A DNA stretch of 64,000 bases from Xylanibacter muris (GCF_013166605.1 NZ_JABKKF010000004.1:1-64000); one strand, 5' to 3'. Positions 1 through 9,842 are shown, counted from the stretch's first letter. The notes: generated by a model from the letters alone, not told the origin. Made by a program: numbers and translations.

Positions 1-211
1 CAAAGGCCTTTTTTCTAATCCTATTCGGAACGCAAAAAACCTGTAACGGACGGACCATAAAAAAGGCCGCCCGAAACCGCAATATGAAATTGCGCATCTG
101 TACTACTTCTCTCTGTCTCAGTCTTTCAAAGAACTCTTTATCATATATGCCAAACAGGCGACTCACCTGAAAAGCGAGTGCAAAGGTAACAACTTTAAAA
201 CAAACGACAAA
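1..211 (-). promoter_or_regulatory. Strong leftward promoter and leader leaving the window (rRNA operon leader?)
   Basis: On the minus strand a TTTG at 211-208 and a TACCTTTG at 188-181 are 19 bp apart, an exact Bacteroidetes -33/-7 promoter. The transcript would start near 174 and run leftward off the window. The leader contains GTTCTTTGAAAGA (134-122), resembling the antitermination box A of rRNA leaders, and a small hairpin CGCAAT/ATTGCG (78-94). No open frame covers it. That it belongs to an rRNA operon is inference from the leader layout; the gene itself is outside the window. Confidence 0.45.
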
Positions 212-570
212 GAGGGAGATGGAAAATGTTTATAAAATTAACAAATATTTAGAAAACAAACGGAAAATGGAGGGAAGAGAGAAACGCGAAGGAAGAGGAA
301 GGATGACGGACCGAAGGAGGGCATACTATAGGAAAAGGGAACACATATATTATAGGAGAAGGATATATATCAGGAGAAGGAAACATATATATAATGTACG
401 CGAGGAGGAGCGGGACGGAGACGGGGGCGCGGCAGGCCGAGAGGACGACGAAGGACGAAAGCGAGGGGAGACGGAGGGAGGCGCGGGGACAACGAAGGAG
501 GGGAAGGAGACGGCGGAAAGGGCGCACGGGCACCGGAAGGACAAGAGACGGCACCGGCGGGATTTTTAAA
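212..570. other. Purine-rich, T-free intergenic tract
   Basis: The plus strand is dominated by A and G, and bases 398-562 (165 in a row) contain no T at all. The first part has imperfect repeats of AGGAGAAGGA separated by ATATATAT runs. An open frame on the plus strand (219-569) is very rich in Arg, Glu, Gly and Lys and looks like a by-product of composition, not a gene. Function unknown; see findings. Confidence 0.6.
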
Positions 571-585
571 AAAAACATTACACAG

Positions 586-690
586 ACAAGCGCATGTAAT
601 ATTCTCTTACGGTGAATGGCATGTTCATCGCCAGAGAACATGCCATTCACCGGTCATGAACAGGCCATTCACTGAAAGAGAATGACACCC
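586..690. repeat. Palindromic repeat, family with core GAATGGCATGTTCAT (copy 1)
   Basis: GGTGAATGGCATGTTCAT is followed by its near inverse ACATGCCATTCACC, and then by a third arm ATGAACAGGCCATTCAC. The block is preceded by GCATGTAATATTCTCTT. A second block at 54685-54785 has the same lead-in (GTATGTAAAATTCTCTT) and the same arms. The remaining gap to 1183 holds the promoter of the next gene and nothing else that I can recognise. Confidence 0.6.
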
Positions 691-988
691 CCTTTTCCGG
701 ACCCTGTTTCAACGGACACGAACATCCTGTATATCAGATGGTTACAAAATTCAAGGAAACCACGAAAAGGAAGCTAAGGATATAATAGGATTTTTTATTA
801 CAAAACAAAAGGGAAAATGTAGGTTATAAGAAAAACATTCAAGTATTACAAAACGAACAGTCTTCATTTTGCTTATCATGATGACACTCATAAATGCCAT
901 ATACTGTCATTCGCATAACGGACATTTTCATCAAACCAATGTTTATCGGCATAAGAAAGCAAAGAAATAATGTTTTTAAAGAATGTTG

Positions 989-1019
989 TTGGGATTTAAG
1001 AATTAAAACATTAACTTTG
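989..1019 (+). promoter_or_regulatory. Promoter of the endonuclease gene
   Basis: TTG at 989-991 and TAACTTTG at 1012-1019 are separated by 20 bp, matching the Bacteroidetes -33/-7 consensus. Transcription would start near 1026, giving an untranslated leader of about 155 nt before the ATG at 1184. Confidence 0.6.
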
Positions 1020-1183
1020 CAAATTCAACGCACACACATTTTACATGCGAGATATGCGTGACTATGATTGTAACAACGTCCGAATACTAAAACAAGCAGC
1101 AAGCCGAATGCAGAAGCCGGAGGCATCTTGACTATGCAGAGGCAAAACGTTTATTCAAAAACGAAGTTTAAAATAAAAAATCT

Positions 1184-2701
1184 ATGAAGAAAAGTTATCT
1201 CAAAGCATTACTGACAACAGCATTTACAATAACATCCGCATCCGGCATGGCACAAATACCGGAAGGATACTACTCTTCACTGAAAGGGAAAAAAGGTGCA
1301 GAACTTAAAACCGCCATACACAATATCATAAAAAACGCGAAAGTTCTGGACTACGGCAGCGGGCAAAACCACACATGGTGGGGATTCTATGTCACAGACA
1401 TGGATGATGACGGCTATGTGATAGACAGATACAGCAACATAAAAACAATGTTCGGAAACAGAGGCTCGGCAGCAGACGGAAAGAACATAGAACACTCCTT
1501 TCCCAAAAGCTGGTGGGGGGGCTCTACGCGACAGGCATATAAAGATCTTTTCAACCTTATGCCAAGCGACTCAAAGGCCAACTCATCGAAAAGCAACTAC
1601 GGCATGGGAGTGGTCAAGGGAAATCCTTCATACGACAACGGATGTATAAAAGTAGGCAACGGAACAGAAGGTTTCAGAGTATGGCAGCCCAACAACCGGT
1701 GGAAAGGCGATTTTGCACGTGGGTACATGTATATGGCCACAGCATATCAGGATTATACATGGGAAAACGCAGAAGCCCTGCATTCACTTCAACAGGGCAG
1801 CTACCCTACTCTAAAGAAATGGGCATACGAACTGTATATAAAATGGGCAAAGGAGGACTTTGTAGACGAAGTGGAAATAAAACGCAACAACGAAGTGTAT
1901 AAGATACAGGGCAACCGCAATCCGTACATTGACTTCCCCAACCTGATGGAATACGTATGGGGAGACAGCGTGGACTACGCCTTCGATCCTGCAACTACAA
2001 TGAAGTCGTCTGATTATAATGGAGGCAGCGGAGAAACTCCGGACGAACCTACAGAGAAAACGGTATATTCATACAGATTCACGGCAGAAAACGGAAACTG
2101 TACAAGCGAGACCCAAATACAACCGTCAACGGTGGACGAAGTGTGGACACGCAGCACAAGTTACGGATGGACCGCAACATCATACAACGGCTCCACAAAG
2201 AAACGTTCTGAGGCCGATGCCACACTATATACTCCTGAAATAGACCTTACCAACATGCAATCGGCAACAATGAATATAGAGCATGCCGTAAACTTCGCAT
2301 CGCCAAACACACCGGCACAGATATTATCTATAACCGTGAGCTACAATGGAACGAAAACCGAACTCGACGGGGACATCTGGCCGGACGGCAAATCATGGAC
2401 ATTCAGGAAAGTTGAAGACATAGACCTGTCGTCGTTCTGCGGCCAAAAGGTAAAAATCGGCTTCCGGTACACAAGCACATCAAGCGTGGCATGCACATGG
2501 GAGATAAGGAGCATGACTGTAAAAGGCATTACCAAGGGAACAGGCATAGAGTCTGCCGAACAGGATATTGACATGTCAAAGCCATACGAGACCTATTCTC
2601 TTGACGGAAAAAAGCTCGACAACGGCAGCCCATACAAGGGCATAGTGATAATAAGGCAAGACGGCAAGAACAAAAAAGCCGTGATGAATAACAGACAGTG
2701 A
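1184..2701 (+). CDS. Secreted endonuclease I family nuclease
   Basis: A 505-residue protein with an N-terminal signal peptide (about residues 1-23) followed by an endonuclease I (EndA/NucM, His-Me finger) domain. The family signature is visible as NIEHSFPKSWWGG, with the catalytic His in EHSFP, followed by YKDLFNLMPSDSKANSSKSN. This family degrades DNA and RNA non-specifically outside the cytoplasm. After a linker near residue 280 there is a beta-sandwich-like domain. The last 40 residues (YSLDGKKLDNG...KGIVIIR) resemble C-terminal sorting tails of Bacteroidetes secreted proteins, so export by the type IX system whose porU and porV lie at the other end of the window is plausible (inference). 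It stands alone, with a promoter at 989-1019 and a terminator after it. Confidence 0.85.
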   Translation: MKKSYLKALLTTAFTITSASGMAQIPEGYYSSLKGKKGAELKTAIHNIIKNAKVLDYGSGQNHTWWGFYVTDMDDDGYVIDRYSNIKTMFGNRGSAADGKNIEHSFPKSWWGGSTRQAYKDLFNLMPSDSKANSSKSNYGMGVVKGNPSYDNGCIKVGNGTEGFRVWQPNNRWKGDFARGYMYMATAYQDYTWENAEALHSLQQGSYPTLKKWAYELYIKWAKEDFVDEVEIKRNNEVYKIQGNRNPYIDFPNLMEYVWGDSVDYAFDPATTMKSSDYNGGSGETPDEPTEKTVYSYRFTAENGNCTSETQIQPSTVDEVWTRSTSYGWTATSYNGSTKKRSEADATLYTPEIDLTNMQSATMNIEHAVNFASPNTPAQILSITVSYNGTKTELDGDIWPDGKSWTFRKVEDIDLSSFCGQKVKIGFRYTSTSSVACTWEIRSMTVKGITKGTGIESAEQDIDMSKPYETYSLDGKKLDNGSPYKGIVIIRQDGKNKKAVMNNRQ

Positions 2702-2726
2702 CAACAACGACACATACGAAAACAAT

Positions 2727-2764
2727 AATGCCCTGATTCCTGCATGATTAGGAATCAGGGCATT
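2727..2764. terminator. Bidirectional terminator between convergent genes
   Basis: AATGCCCTGATTCC (2727-2740) pairs perfectly with GGAATCAGGGCATT (2751-2764) around a 10-base loop. It sits between the ends of the endonuclease gene (plus) and the OmpA-like gene (minus), so it can serve both. Confidence 0.75.
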
Positions 2765-2790
2765 ATCATTTATAACCGAAAACAACAGAA

Positions 2791-3663
2791 TCATTCTGCG
2801 TCAGGAGCCTTGTCAATCAAATCCATAAACTGGTCGAGTTTCGGTGTGATGATAATCTGTGTGCGGCGGTTACGCTGCCTTGCCACATCGGAACTGTTGT
2901 TTGTAACAGGATTATACTCTCCACGTCCACCGGCTGTAAGACGCTTTGGATCCACGCCATACTGGTTTTGCAACGCCTGCACTACGCTTGACGCACGCAA
3001 ACAGGAGAGGTCCCAGTTGTTGCGTATATTCTTCATTGAAGCGGCAGAAGCGTTCACAGGAACATTATCAGTATTACCTTCGATAAGAACATCGTAGTCC
3101 TTGTAGTCCTTGATAATCTTCGCAATTTTGCTCAATGTCTCGGCAGCGCGGTCATTAATCTCATAGCTTCCGCTTCTATAAAGCATATTGTCGGCAAGCG
3201 AAATATATACGACTCCCTTAAGCACCTGTACATCCACTTCCTTCATTTCCTCCCTGCTCAAAGAACGGGTAAGGTTATTTGTAAGCACCATATTAAGAGA
3301 ATCACTCTTGCTCTTCACCTCAACAAGATGCCGGATGTACTGGTTTGACTCATTTATCTGGTCAACAAGCTTCTCTATGCTGATATTATTCTGGCTTGCG
3401 TTCGTAAGACTCTTGTCAAGAGAATTCTGCAATGACGCATAGGCCTTTTTCTGCGCCGCAAGCAATTCCTTTTGCGCCGCAAGCTGCTCTTCAAGGCTAA
3501 CCACACGTGCCTTGCTGGCCGCAAGCTGTTCCTTGGCATCCTGATAGTTGCGCGTAAGTTCCTTGTTCTCTGTCTGACAATTCACCAAATCTTTCTTGCT
3601 GGCACAACCTGTAGCCAACAAACATGCTGCCAAAAGAGGCAGAACCATTGTTTTTTTATTCAT
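2791..3663 (-). CDS. OmpA-family outer-membrane lipoprotein
   Basis: A 290-residue lipoprotein. The signal peptide ends in lipobox LATGC, putting the lipid on Cys20. Residues about 25-110 are rich in Gln, Lys, Glu and Ala heptads and should form a coiled coil. The C-terminal 140 residues are an OmpA domain that binds peptidoglycan: VLIEGNTDNVPV, a following NWDLSCLRA and a TAGGRGEYNPV...RQRNRRTQI block. It probably tethers the outer membrane to the wall. The start at 3663 is chosen over an in-frame ATG at 3720 because the -7 box TAACTTTG (3725-3718) overlaps that earlier ATG and only the later one begins with a signal peptide. Confidence 0.88.
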   Translation of the reverse strand: MNKKTMVLPLLAACLLATGCASKKDLVNCQTENKELTRNYQDAKEQLAASKARVVSLEEQLAAQKELLAAQKKAYASLQNSLDKSLTNASQNNISIEKLVDQINESNQYIRHLVEVKSKSDSLNMVLTNNLTRSLSREEMKEVDVQVLKGVVYISLADNMLYRSGSYEINDRAAETLSKIAKIIKDYKDYDVLIEGNTDNVPVNASAASMKNIRNNWDLSCLRASSVVQALQNQYGVDPKRLTAGGRGEYNPVTNNSSDVARQRNRRTQIIITPKLDQFMDLIDKAPDAE

Positions 3664-3725
3664 CTCTTTATACTTTATTGTTATCTTAAATTCATTTAAA
3701 TTATCCCTTTGAATTTGCAAAGTTA

Positions 3726-4307
3726 TTTATATGACGAACAAAAACATAGAAAGTGATAGCAAATTAATCTTATTTAACGGGAATCAACACAATCATCAAT
3801 ATCGTTGCCTTTATAGGACAATATATACACTGTTATCAGACACCTGTCTTTTAACAACTATAAAGTTGCCTGATACAACAACATGGCATGGATTGCATCC
3901 GTGATATAGGAATTTTCCTTTGGCACGCGACAGCCGGAAAACATACATTCTAATAAACAGCTCAGTTGTAATATACATTGTACACATCGCAAAGCGATGT
4001 CCCTACTTGTTGGATAAGCATTTTCATACACCCCTAACACCTCCACATTCGCTTCCTGTCTCTCCCCTTTGGGGATTTGGAAGGGCTCTTCCATACACGC
4101 TTCCTTTCTGCTCCTATTTTCTGAGGGAGACGGAGGGTGTCTTAGCGATGTCTTACATTTACTGATGAGTCATACATTTATCCGTTGGCCCATCTTTTTC
4201 AAATCCATCATCTTGCCGACGAATCGTTTGAATATAAATAATATGGAAAGGCATTATATAAAATAACGCTTCTTTCATATATCAAAAAAATATATTCTTC
4301 TTATGCT
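3726..4307. other. Intergenic region with one REP-like repeat
   Basis: No convincing gene. A palindromic repeat copy (minus orientation, 3982-4006, TCGC/GCGA variant) and a neighbouring CTCTCCCCTTTGGGGA block (4061-4075) recur in other gaps of this window. Short frames here coincide with the repeats and lack protein-like composition. Confidence 0.6.
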
Positions 4308-4592
4308 CTAAAACTGAAATATCTGAAGAACCTTTGCTATTGTTTTGGAATGCTTTATCTTCCACGCGCCATAAAGCTGCCTTATGTTCTGAGGCAACTT
4401 GTTCGCATCACGTAAAGCACTGAGAAATTCTCTCAACGGACGCCCCGGTTTTGAATTATCATCACTCATCAATCCGGCACGCTCCAATTCCTTGTTGGCC
4501 TCAATCTCATCTATTTCCACTTTACCTGTTCTAAGCATATATGAATCAAGGCAATCCTGGATATTCTGAACATTAATACTACAATTTAACAT
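4308..4592 (-). CDS. Small unknown protein (94 aa)
   Basis: I do not recognise this protein. It has 94 residues, no signal peptide and no membrane segment. The centre reads KPGRPLREFLSALRDANKLP, followed by QLYGAWKIKHS, a charged helical stretch suggestive of a small DNA- or protein-binding module. It is accepted as real because a well-formed promoter lies at 4662-4632 and the composition is protein-like. It is monocistronic. Confidence 0.6.
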   Translation of the reverse strand: MLNCSINVQNIQDCLDSYMLRTGKVEIDEIEANKELERAGLMSDDNSKPGRPLREFLSALRDANKLPQNIRQLYGAWKIKHSKTIAKVLQIFQF

Positions 4593-4631
4593 AAGCCTTT
4601 ATTTTTAAAATGATTCGATAATAAGTTTATG

Positions 4632-4662
4632 CAAATATACTCATAAACAGAACACATAACAA
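4632..4662 (-). promoter_or_regulatory. Promoter of the 94-aa gene
   Basis: Minus strand TTG at 4662-4660 and TATATTTG at 4639-4632, 20 bp apart, fit the Bacteroidetes consensus and would start transcription about 35 nt before the ATG at 4592. Confidence 0.55.
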
Positions 4663-4849
4663 CTATATTTTTCATATTTGTGAAACATTAACACATTTAT
4701 TAACAAAAAGTCTTCAAATTGTTATTTATCGAACAATAAACATATACAATAGAACAACAGCACCGGCAAAATATAATATCATTGATTTCATTTAATCGGA
4801 TTTTTGTATTAACTTTGCAGCAGAAAATTCATAATAATATATAAAAGGT

Positions 4850-7800
4850 ATGATACTTTTTTTCAAGACTCCCCAAAAGAGCGTGATAGCAACTGAGACC
4901 AACCATCAGCTGACTCACGAAGAGATTAATGAACTTTGTTGGCTTTATGGAGACGCGACCCTTGTAGAAAGCGATACTATCAACGGTTTCTTCATAGGTC
5001 CTCGCCGTGAGATGATCACTCCTTGGAGTACGAATGCCGTAGAGATTACCCAGAACATGAGTCTCAACGGCATTTCACGCATAGAAGAATATTTCCCCGT
5101 AAATTCAAAGGACGCGGATCACGATCCTATGCTTCAAAGAATGTACGAGGGTCTTGACCAGGATATCTTTACGATAAACCACCAGCCGGAACCAATCAAG
5201 CATGTCGATAACCTTGAGGAATATAACGAGCAGGAAGGTCTCGCATTGTCTAAAGAAGAAATAGAATATCTGCACAAGATAGAGAAAGAGTTGGGACGTC
5301 CGCTCACAGACTCTGAAATCTTCGGTTTTGCACAGATAAACTCCGAGCACTGCCGCCACAAGATTTTCGGAGGAACATTTATTATCGACGGACAGGAAAT
5401 GGAATCAAGCCTGTTTGCAATGATAAAGAAAACCACGAACGAGAATCCCAACAAGATTCTGTCGGCGTACAAAGATAATGTGGCGTTTGCCCAGGGGCCG
5501 GTGGTGGAACAGTTTGCTCCAAGCGACCAAAGCACAAGCGACTATTTTGTAATCAAAGACATAGAAAGCGTTATATCGCTTAAAGCCGAGACACACAACT
5601 TCCCGACAACTGTAGAACCTTTCAACGGAGCAGCAACAGGCACCGGAGGTGAAATACGCGACAGAATGGGTGGCGGAACCGGTTCGTGGCCCATAGCGGG
5701 AACAGCCGTTTACATGACAGCCTATCCGAGACTGCACGACAACGGTTCCGACAGCACAAGAGACTGGGAGGATATCCTGCCCGTGCGTCAATGGCTGTAT
5801 CAGACACCGGAGCAAATCCTTATAAAGGCATCAAACGGTGCGAGCGACTTCGGCAACAAGTTCGGGCAACCGCTCATCTGCGGTTCTGTGCTCACATTCG
5901 AACATAAAGAGAGCAATGAAAAATACGCATACGACAAAGTCATCATGCTTGCCGGAGGCGTGGGCTACGGCACCAAACGCGACTGTCTGAAGAAAGAGCC
6001 GCAGACAGGCAACAAAGTTGTTGTCGTTGGCGGTGACAACTACCGCATAGGACTTGGCGGCGGCTCCGTATCCTCCGTCGACACCGGCCGTTACTCAAAC
6101 GGCATCGAGCTAAACGCCGTTCAGCGTGCAAATCCGGAAATGCAGAAACGGGCATACAACCTTGTACGCGCATTATGCGAGGAAGATACAAATCCTGTGG
6201 TAAGTATTCACGACCATGGTTCTGCCGGTCATCTGAACTGCCTGTCAGAGCTTGTCGAGGAATGCGGAGGACGCATAGACATGACAAAGTTGCCTATAGG
6301 CGACAAGACCCTCAGTTCCAAGGAAATCATTGCCAATGAAAGTCAGGAACGAATGGGGCTCCTTATCGACGAGAAGCATATAGACCATGTGCGCATGATA
6401 GCAGAACGCGAGCGCGCCCCGATGTATGTAGTCGGTGAGACTACCGGTGACGCCCACTTCTCTTTCGTACAGGGTGACGGTGTGAAACCGTTCGACCTTG
6501 ACGTGGCACAGATGTTCGGACACTCTCCCAAAACCATAATGACAGACGAGACAGTGGAACGCCATTATGAGGACGTAACATATTCATACGACCCCTCCAC
6601 CGATTTCGGTTCACAACTCGACAACTATGTTGAGCGCGTATTACAGCTGGAGGCCGTAGCCTGCAAAGACTGGCTTACAAACAAGGTCGACCGCTCGGTT
6701 ACCGGAAAGATCGCACGTCAGCAGTGTCAGGGACGCATCCAGTTGCCTCTCAGCGACTGCGGTGTAGTGGCATTGGACTACCGTGGGAAAAAAGGTATAG
6801 CGACATCAATAGGCCATGCCCCACAAGCCGGACTGGCATCTCCCGAGGCAGGCAGCGTACTTTCAGTAGCCGAGGCTCTCACCAATATTGTATGGGCTCC
6901 TCTTGCCGACGGAATGGACAGTCTGAGTCTTTCTGCAAACTGGATGTGGCCGTGCCGCTCACAGAAAGGCGAGGACGCACGCCTTTATACGGCAGTAAAA
7001 GCCCTGTCTGATTTCTGTTGCGCAATACAAGTGAATGTGCCGACAGGCAAAGATTCCCTCTCACTCTCTCAGCAGTATCCCAACGGAGAGAAAATAATAT
7101 CTCCGGGAACAGTTATAGTAAGCGCCGGAGGTGAAGTTTCAGATATAAGAAAAGTAGTGTCACCTGTGCTCGTCAACGACAAGAACACATCCATATACCA
7201 CATAGACTTCTCTTTCGACAAGCAACGCCTCGGTGGCAGTGCGTTTGCACAAAGCCTTGGAAAGATTGGCGATGATGTGCCGACAGTGAAAAATCCCGAA
7301 TACTTCCGCGATGCGTTCCACGCTGTTCAGGAACTTGTAAAGCGCGGATGGATAATGGCCGGCCACGACATCTCTGCCGGTGGTATGATAACCGCCCTTC
7401 TTGAAATGTGCTTCGCCAATACTGCAGGTGGCGCAAGCATAAACCTTTACAACATCTGCAGCGACGGAGATATTGTGAAAACGCTGATGGCTGAGAATCC
7501 GGGAGTCATCGTTGAAATCAGCGACAAGCATAAGGACGATTTCTACGCGTTCATGGAAGATACCGGTGTAGGCTTTGCAAAAATAGGATACCCAACCCCC
7601 GATAACCGCACAATAACGGTTAAGCTGGACAACTTCGAACACGAATTTGATATAGACAAGCTCCGCGACGTATGGTACAGGACATCATATCTGCTCGACA
7701 GGAAACAAAGCATGAACGGATGTGCTGAGGAACGATTTGCAAACTATAAGCGTCAACCTGTTGAAATGAAGTTCAGCAACGGTTTCACAGGCAAGCTCGC

Positions 7801-8596
7801 ACAATACGGCATCAGTGCGGAGCGCCGCAAACCAAGCGGAATAAAGGCCGCCATCATCCGCGAAAAGGGCACAAACGGAGAACGCGAAATGGCATATTCT
7901 CTTTATCTTGCCGGCTTTGACGTTAAAGATGTTATGATGACCGATCTCATAAGCGGACGTGAGACTCTTGAGGACATCAATATGATTGTGTTCTGCGGAG
8001 GATTCTCAAACAGCGATGTATTAGGCTCTGCAAAAGGATGGGCCGGAGCATTCCTTTATAACCCGAAAGCCAAGGAAGCCCTTGACAAATTCTACGCCCG
8101 TAAGGACACCCTATCACTGGGTATATGCAATGGTTGTCAGCTGATGGTTGAGCTTAATCTTCTCAATCCGGAACATGAAAACCGTGCAAGAATGCAGCAC
8201 AACAACTCCCGCAAGTTTGAAAGCGAGTTTATCAGCCTGAGGATTCCACAAAACAACAGTGTCATGTTCGGTTCATTGGGAGGATGCAAGCTCGGTCTGT
8301 GGGTTGCCCACGGTGAAGGCAAGTTCTCACTTCCCGAACCGGAGGATAAATACAACGTAATTGCCAAATACAACTATGAAGGATATCCGGGAAATCCTAA
8401 CGGTTCCGACTACAATGTCGCAGGTATATGCAGTGCGGACGGCCGTCATCTGGCAATGATGCCTCACCTTGAACGTGCAATATTCCCCTGGCAGAACGCA
8501 TGGTATCCTGACAACCGCCGCGATGACGAAGTGACTCCATGGATTGAGGCTTTCGTAAATGCGCGCAAATGGGTTGAAAGGAAAATAAGCCAGTAA
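4850..8596 (+). CDS. purL: Phosphoribosylformylglycinamidine synthase, single-chain
   Basis: A 1248-residue large-type FGAM synthase. It converts FGAR to FGAM with ATP and glutamine in purine synthesis (cytoplasm). The N-terminal and linker domains contain FAQINSEHCRHKIFGG. They are followed by two AIR-synthase-like halves (LKAETHNFPTTVEPFNGAAT and the glycine-rich GGDNYRIGLGGGSVSS). A C-terminal class I glutaminase domain follows, with nucleophile Cys1096 in GICNGCQLM and the late PHLERAIFPWQ motif. Length and domain order match the fused form, so no separate purQ/purS is needed. A -7 box TAACTTTG at 4810-4817 precedes it and a clear terminator follows. The AICAR transformylase of the same pathway is at 48415. 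Confidence 0.97.
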   Translation: MILFFKTPQKSVIATETNHQLTHEEINELCWLYGDATLVESDTINGFFIGPRREMITPWSTNAVEITQNMSLNGISRIEEYFPVNSKDADHDPMLQRMYEGLDQDIFTINHQPEPIKHVDNLEEYNEQEGLALSKEEIEYLHKIEKELGRPLTDSEIFGFAQINSEHCRHKIFGGTFIIDGQEMESSLFAMIKKTTNENPNKILSAYKDNVAFAQGPVVEQFAPSDQSTSDYFVIKDIESVISLKAETHNFPTTVEPFNGAATGTGGEIRDRMGGGTGSWPIAGTAVYMTAYPRLHDNGSDSTRDWEDILPVRQWLYQTPEQILIKASNGASDFGNKFGQPLICGSVLTFEHKESNEKYAYDKVIMLAGGVGYGTKRDCLKKEPQTGNKVVVVGGDNYRIGLGGGSVSSVDTGRYSNGIELNAVQRANPEMQKRAYNLVRALCEEDTNPVVSIHDHGSAGHLNCLSELVEECGGRIDMTKLPIGDKTLSSKEIIANESQERMGLLIDEKHIDHVRMIAERERAPMYVVGETTGDAHFSFVQGDGVKPFDLDVAQMFGHSPKTIMTDETVERHYEDVTYSYDPSTDFGSQLDNYVERVLQLEAVACKDWLTNKVDRSVTGKIARQQCQGRIQLPLSDCGVVALDYRGKKGIATSIGHAPQAGLASPEAGSVLSVAEALTNIVWAPLADGMDSLSLSANWMWPCRSQKGEDARLYTAVKALSDFCCAIQVNVPTGKDSLSLSQQYPNGEKIISPGTVIVSAGGEVSDIRKVVSPVLVNDKNTSIYHIDFSFDKQRLGGSAFAQSLGKIGDDVPTVKNPEYFRDAFHAVQELVKRGWIMAGHDISAGGMITALLEMCFANTAGGASINLYNICSDGDIVKTLMAENPGVIVEISDKHKDDFYAFMEDTGVGFAKIGYPTPDNRTITVKLDNFEHEFDIDKLRDVWYRTSYLLDRKQSMNGCAEERFANYKRQPVEMKFSNGFTGKLAQYGISAERRKPSGIKAAIIREKGTNGEREMAYSLYLAGFDVKDVMMTDLISGRETLEDINMIVFCGGFSNSDVLGSAKGWAGAFLYNPKAKEALDKFYARKDTLSLGICNGCQLMVELNLLNPEHENRARMQHNNSRKFESEFISLRIPQNNSVMFGSLGGCKLGLWVAHGEGKFSLPEPEDKYNVIAKYNYEGYPGNPNGSDYNVAGICSADGRHLAMMPHLERAIFPWQNAWYPDNRRDDEVTPWIEAFVNARKWVERKISQ

Positions 8597-8644
8597 CGGA
8601 ACCATACTAAAAACAAAATACACATTTTCTTATTAATCTTTAAT

Positions 8645-8684
8645 GCTGCGCCACTGTTCTTATGAACTTCCGGCGCAGCTTTTT
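8645..8684 (+). terminator. Terminator after purL
   Basis: GCTGCGCC (8645-8652) pairs with GGCGCAGC (8672-8679) and is followed by TTTTT. It ends the purL transcript 16 bases before the next start codon. Confidence 0.8.
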
Positions 8685-8700
8685 CAATTAACAGCACATC

Positions 8701-9249
8701 GTGAAAGACAATATATACACAGACTGTTTCAAGACATTCTTCAAGATAGGATTGTTTACTCTTGGGGGCGGGTACGCCATGATACCCATTATAGAGTCTG
8801 AGATTGTTGATAAACGGAAATGGGTGACAAAGGAAGATTTCATAGATATTCTTGCCATCTCACAAAGCTGTCCGGGCGTGTTTGCCATAAATATAAGCAC
8901 CTTTATAGGCTACAAGCTCAGAAAAACACGCGGAGCAATATGCGCTACAATAGGTACAGCACTCCCGTCGTTCATCATCATACTGCTTATAGCAATGTTT
9001 TTCCGCCAGTTTCAAGACAATAAAGCCGTGGCGGCAATGTTCCGTGGAATACGTCCGGCCGTGGTGGCACTCATTGCCGTTCCAACATTCAATCTTGCTA
9101 AAAGTGCAAAAATAGGACTGGCAAACTGTTGGATACCTATCATGTCCGCTCTTGCCATCTGGGCTTTCGGAGTATCTCCGATACTCATAATACTACTTGC
9201 TGCCATAGGAGGCTATGTGTACGGCAAATTTATAAAACCAACAGAATAA
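8701..9249 (+). CDS. Chromate transporter, first subunit
   Basis: A 182-residue membrane protein of the ChrA half-size family, which exports chromate or related anions. The family motif is visible near the N-terminus as FFKIGLFTLGGGYAMIP, followed by ISQSCPGVFAINISTFIGY. Four to five hydrophobic segments follow. The gene starts with GTG at 8701, 17 bases after the purL terminator. Its partner subunit follows 17 bases downstream, and half-size subunits are thought to work as a pair. The real substrate is not shown by the sequence. Confidence 0.88.
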   Translation: MKDNIYTDCFKTFFKIGLFTLGGGYAMIPIIESEIVDKRKWVTKEDFIDILAISQSCPGVFAINISTFIGYKLRKTRGAICATIGTALPSFIIILLIAMFFRQFQDNKAVAAMFRGIRPAVVALIAVPTFNLAKSAKIGLANCWIPIMSALAIWAFGVSPILIILLAAIGGYVYGKFIKPTE

Positions 9250-9266
9250 AAAACGATTCTGCAATT

Positions 9267-9842
9267 ATGATCTATATCTATCTTTTCATAACATTCTTCC
9301 AAATAGGGCTTTTCGGATTCGGAGGTGGCTACGGCATGCTTTCATTAATCCAAACCGAAGTGGTACACCGCTGGCACTGGCTCTCCACAAGTGAGTTCAC
9401 GGATATTGTGGCAATCAGCCAGATGACACCAGGACCAATAGGAATAAACAGTGCCACCTACTGTGGCTATACAGCCATACATAATGCCGGTATGAGCAAC
9501 ACCATGGCCATTCTTGGAAGCGCCACCGCCACGTTCGCCCTCGTACTCCCCTCTCTTATCCTCATGATTATCATAAGCAAAATGTTTATGAAATATATGA
9601 ACACCCCGGCCGTACAAAGCATATTCACCGGTCTCCGCCCTGCCGTTGCCGGTCTCCTCGGAGCCGCAACACTTCTACTTATGACTCCCGAAAACTTTTC
9701 CACTCCAAGTGAAAGTCCATGGCAGTTCTGGATAAGCTGCGCATTGTTTGCAGCAACATTCATCGGCACGATGTTCCTTAAAATCAATCCTATAAAAATG
9801 ATTGGCTACTGTGCTGCGGCCGGTCTATTGCTATTATACTGA
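9267..9842 (+). CDS. Chromate transporter, second subunit
   Basis: A 191-residue partner of the preceding gene with the same motif, FFQIGLFGFGGGYGMLS, and ISQMTPGPIGINSATYCGY. The frame is open further upstream (to 9129), but that stretch overlaps the first subunit and lacks hydrophobic character. The ATG at 9267 (MIYIYLFITFFQIG) is the natural start. About five membrane segments are visible. It is co-transcribed with the first subunit. Confidence 0.88.
   Translation: MIYIYLFITFFQIGLFGFGGGYGMLSLIQTEVVHRWHWLSTSEFTDIVAISQMTPGPIGINSATYCGYTAIHNAGMSNTMAILGSATATFALVLPSLILMIIISKMFMKYMNTPAVQSIFTGLRPAVAGLLGAATLLLMTPENFSTPSESPWQFWISCALFAATFIGTMFLKINPIKMIGYCAAAGLLLLY

Noticed and set aside
219..569. 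116-codon plus-strand frame in the purine-rich tract (and overlapping minus-strand frames 249-650)
   Set aside because: Composition is dominated by Arg, Glu, Gly and Lys because the strand lacks T. There is no usual start context and no domain. Treated as low-complexity DNA.
9129..9266. Extended start for the second chromate transporter subunit
   Set aside because: It overlaps the first subunit and adds a non-hydrophobic, Cys/His-rich stretch not seen in the family; the ATG at 9267 fits.
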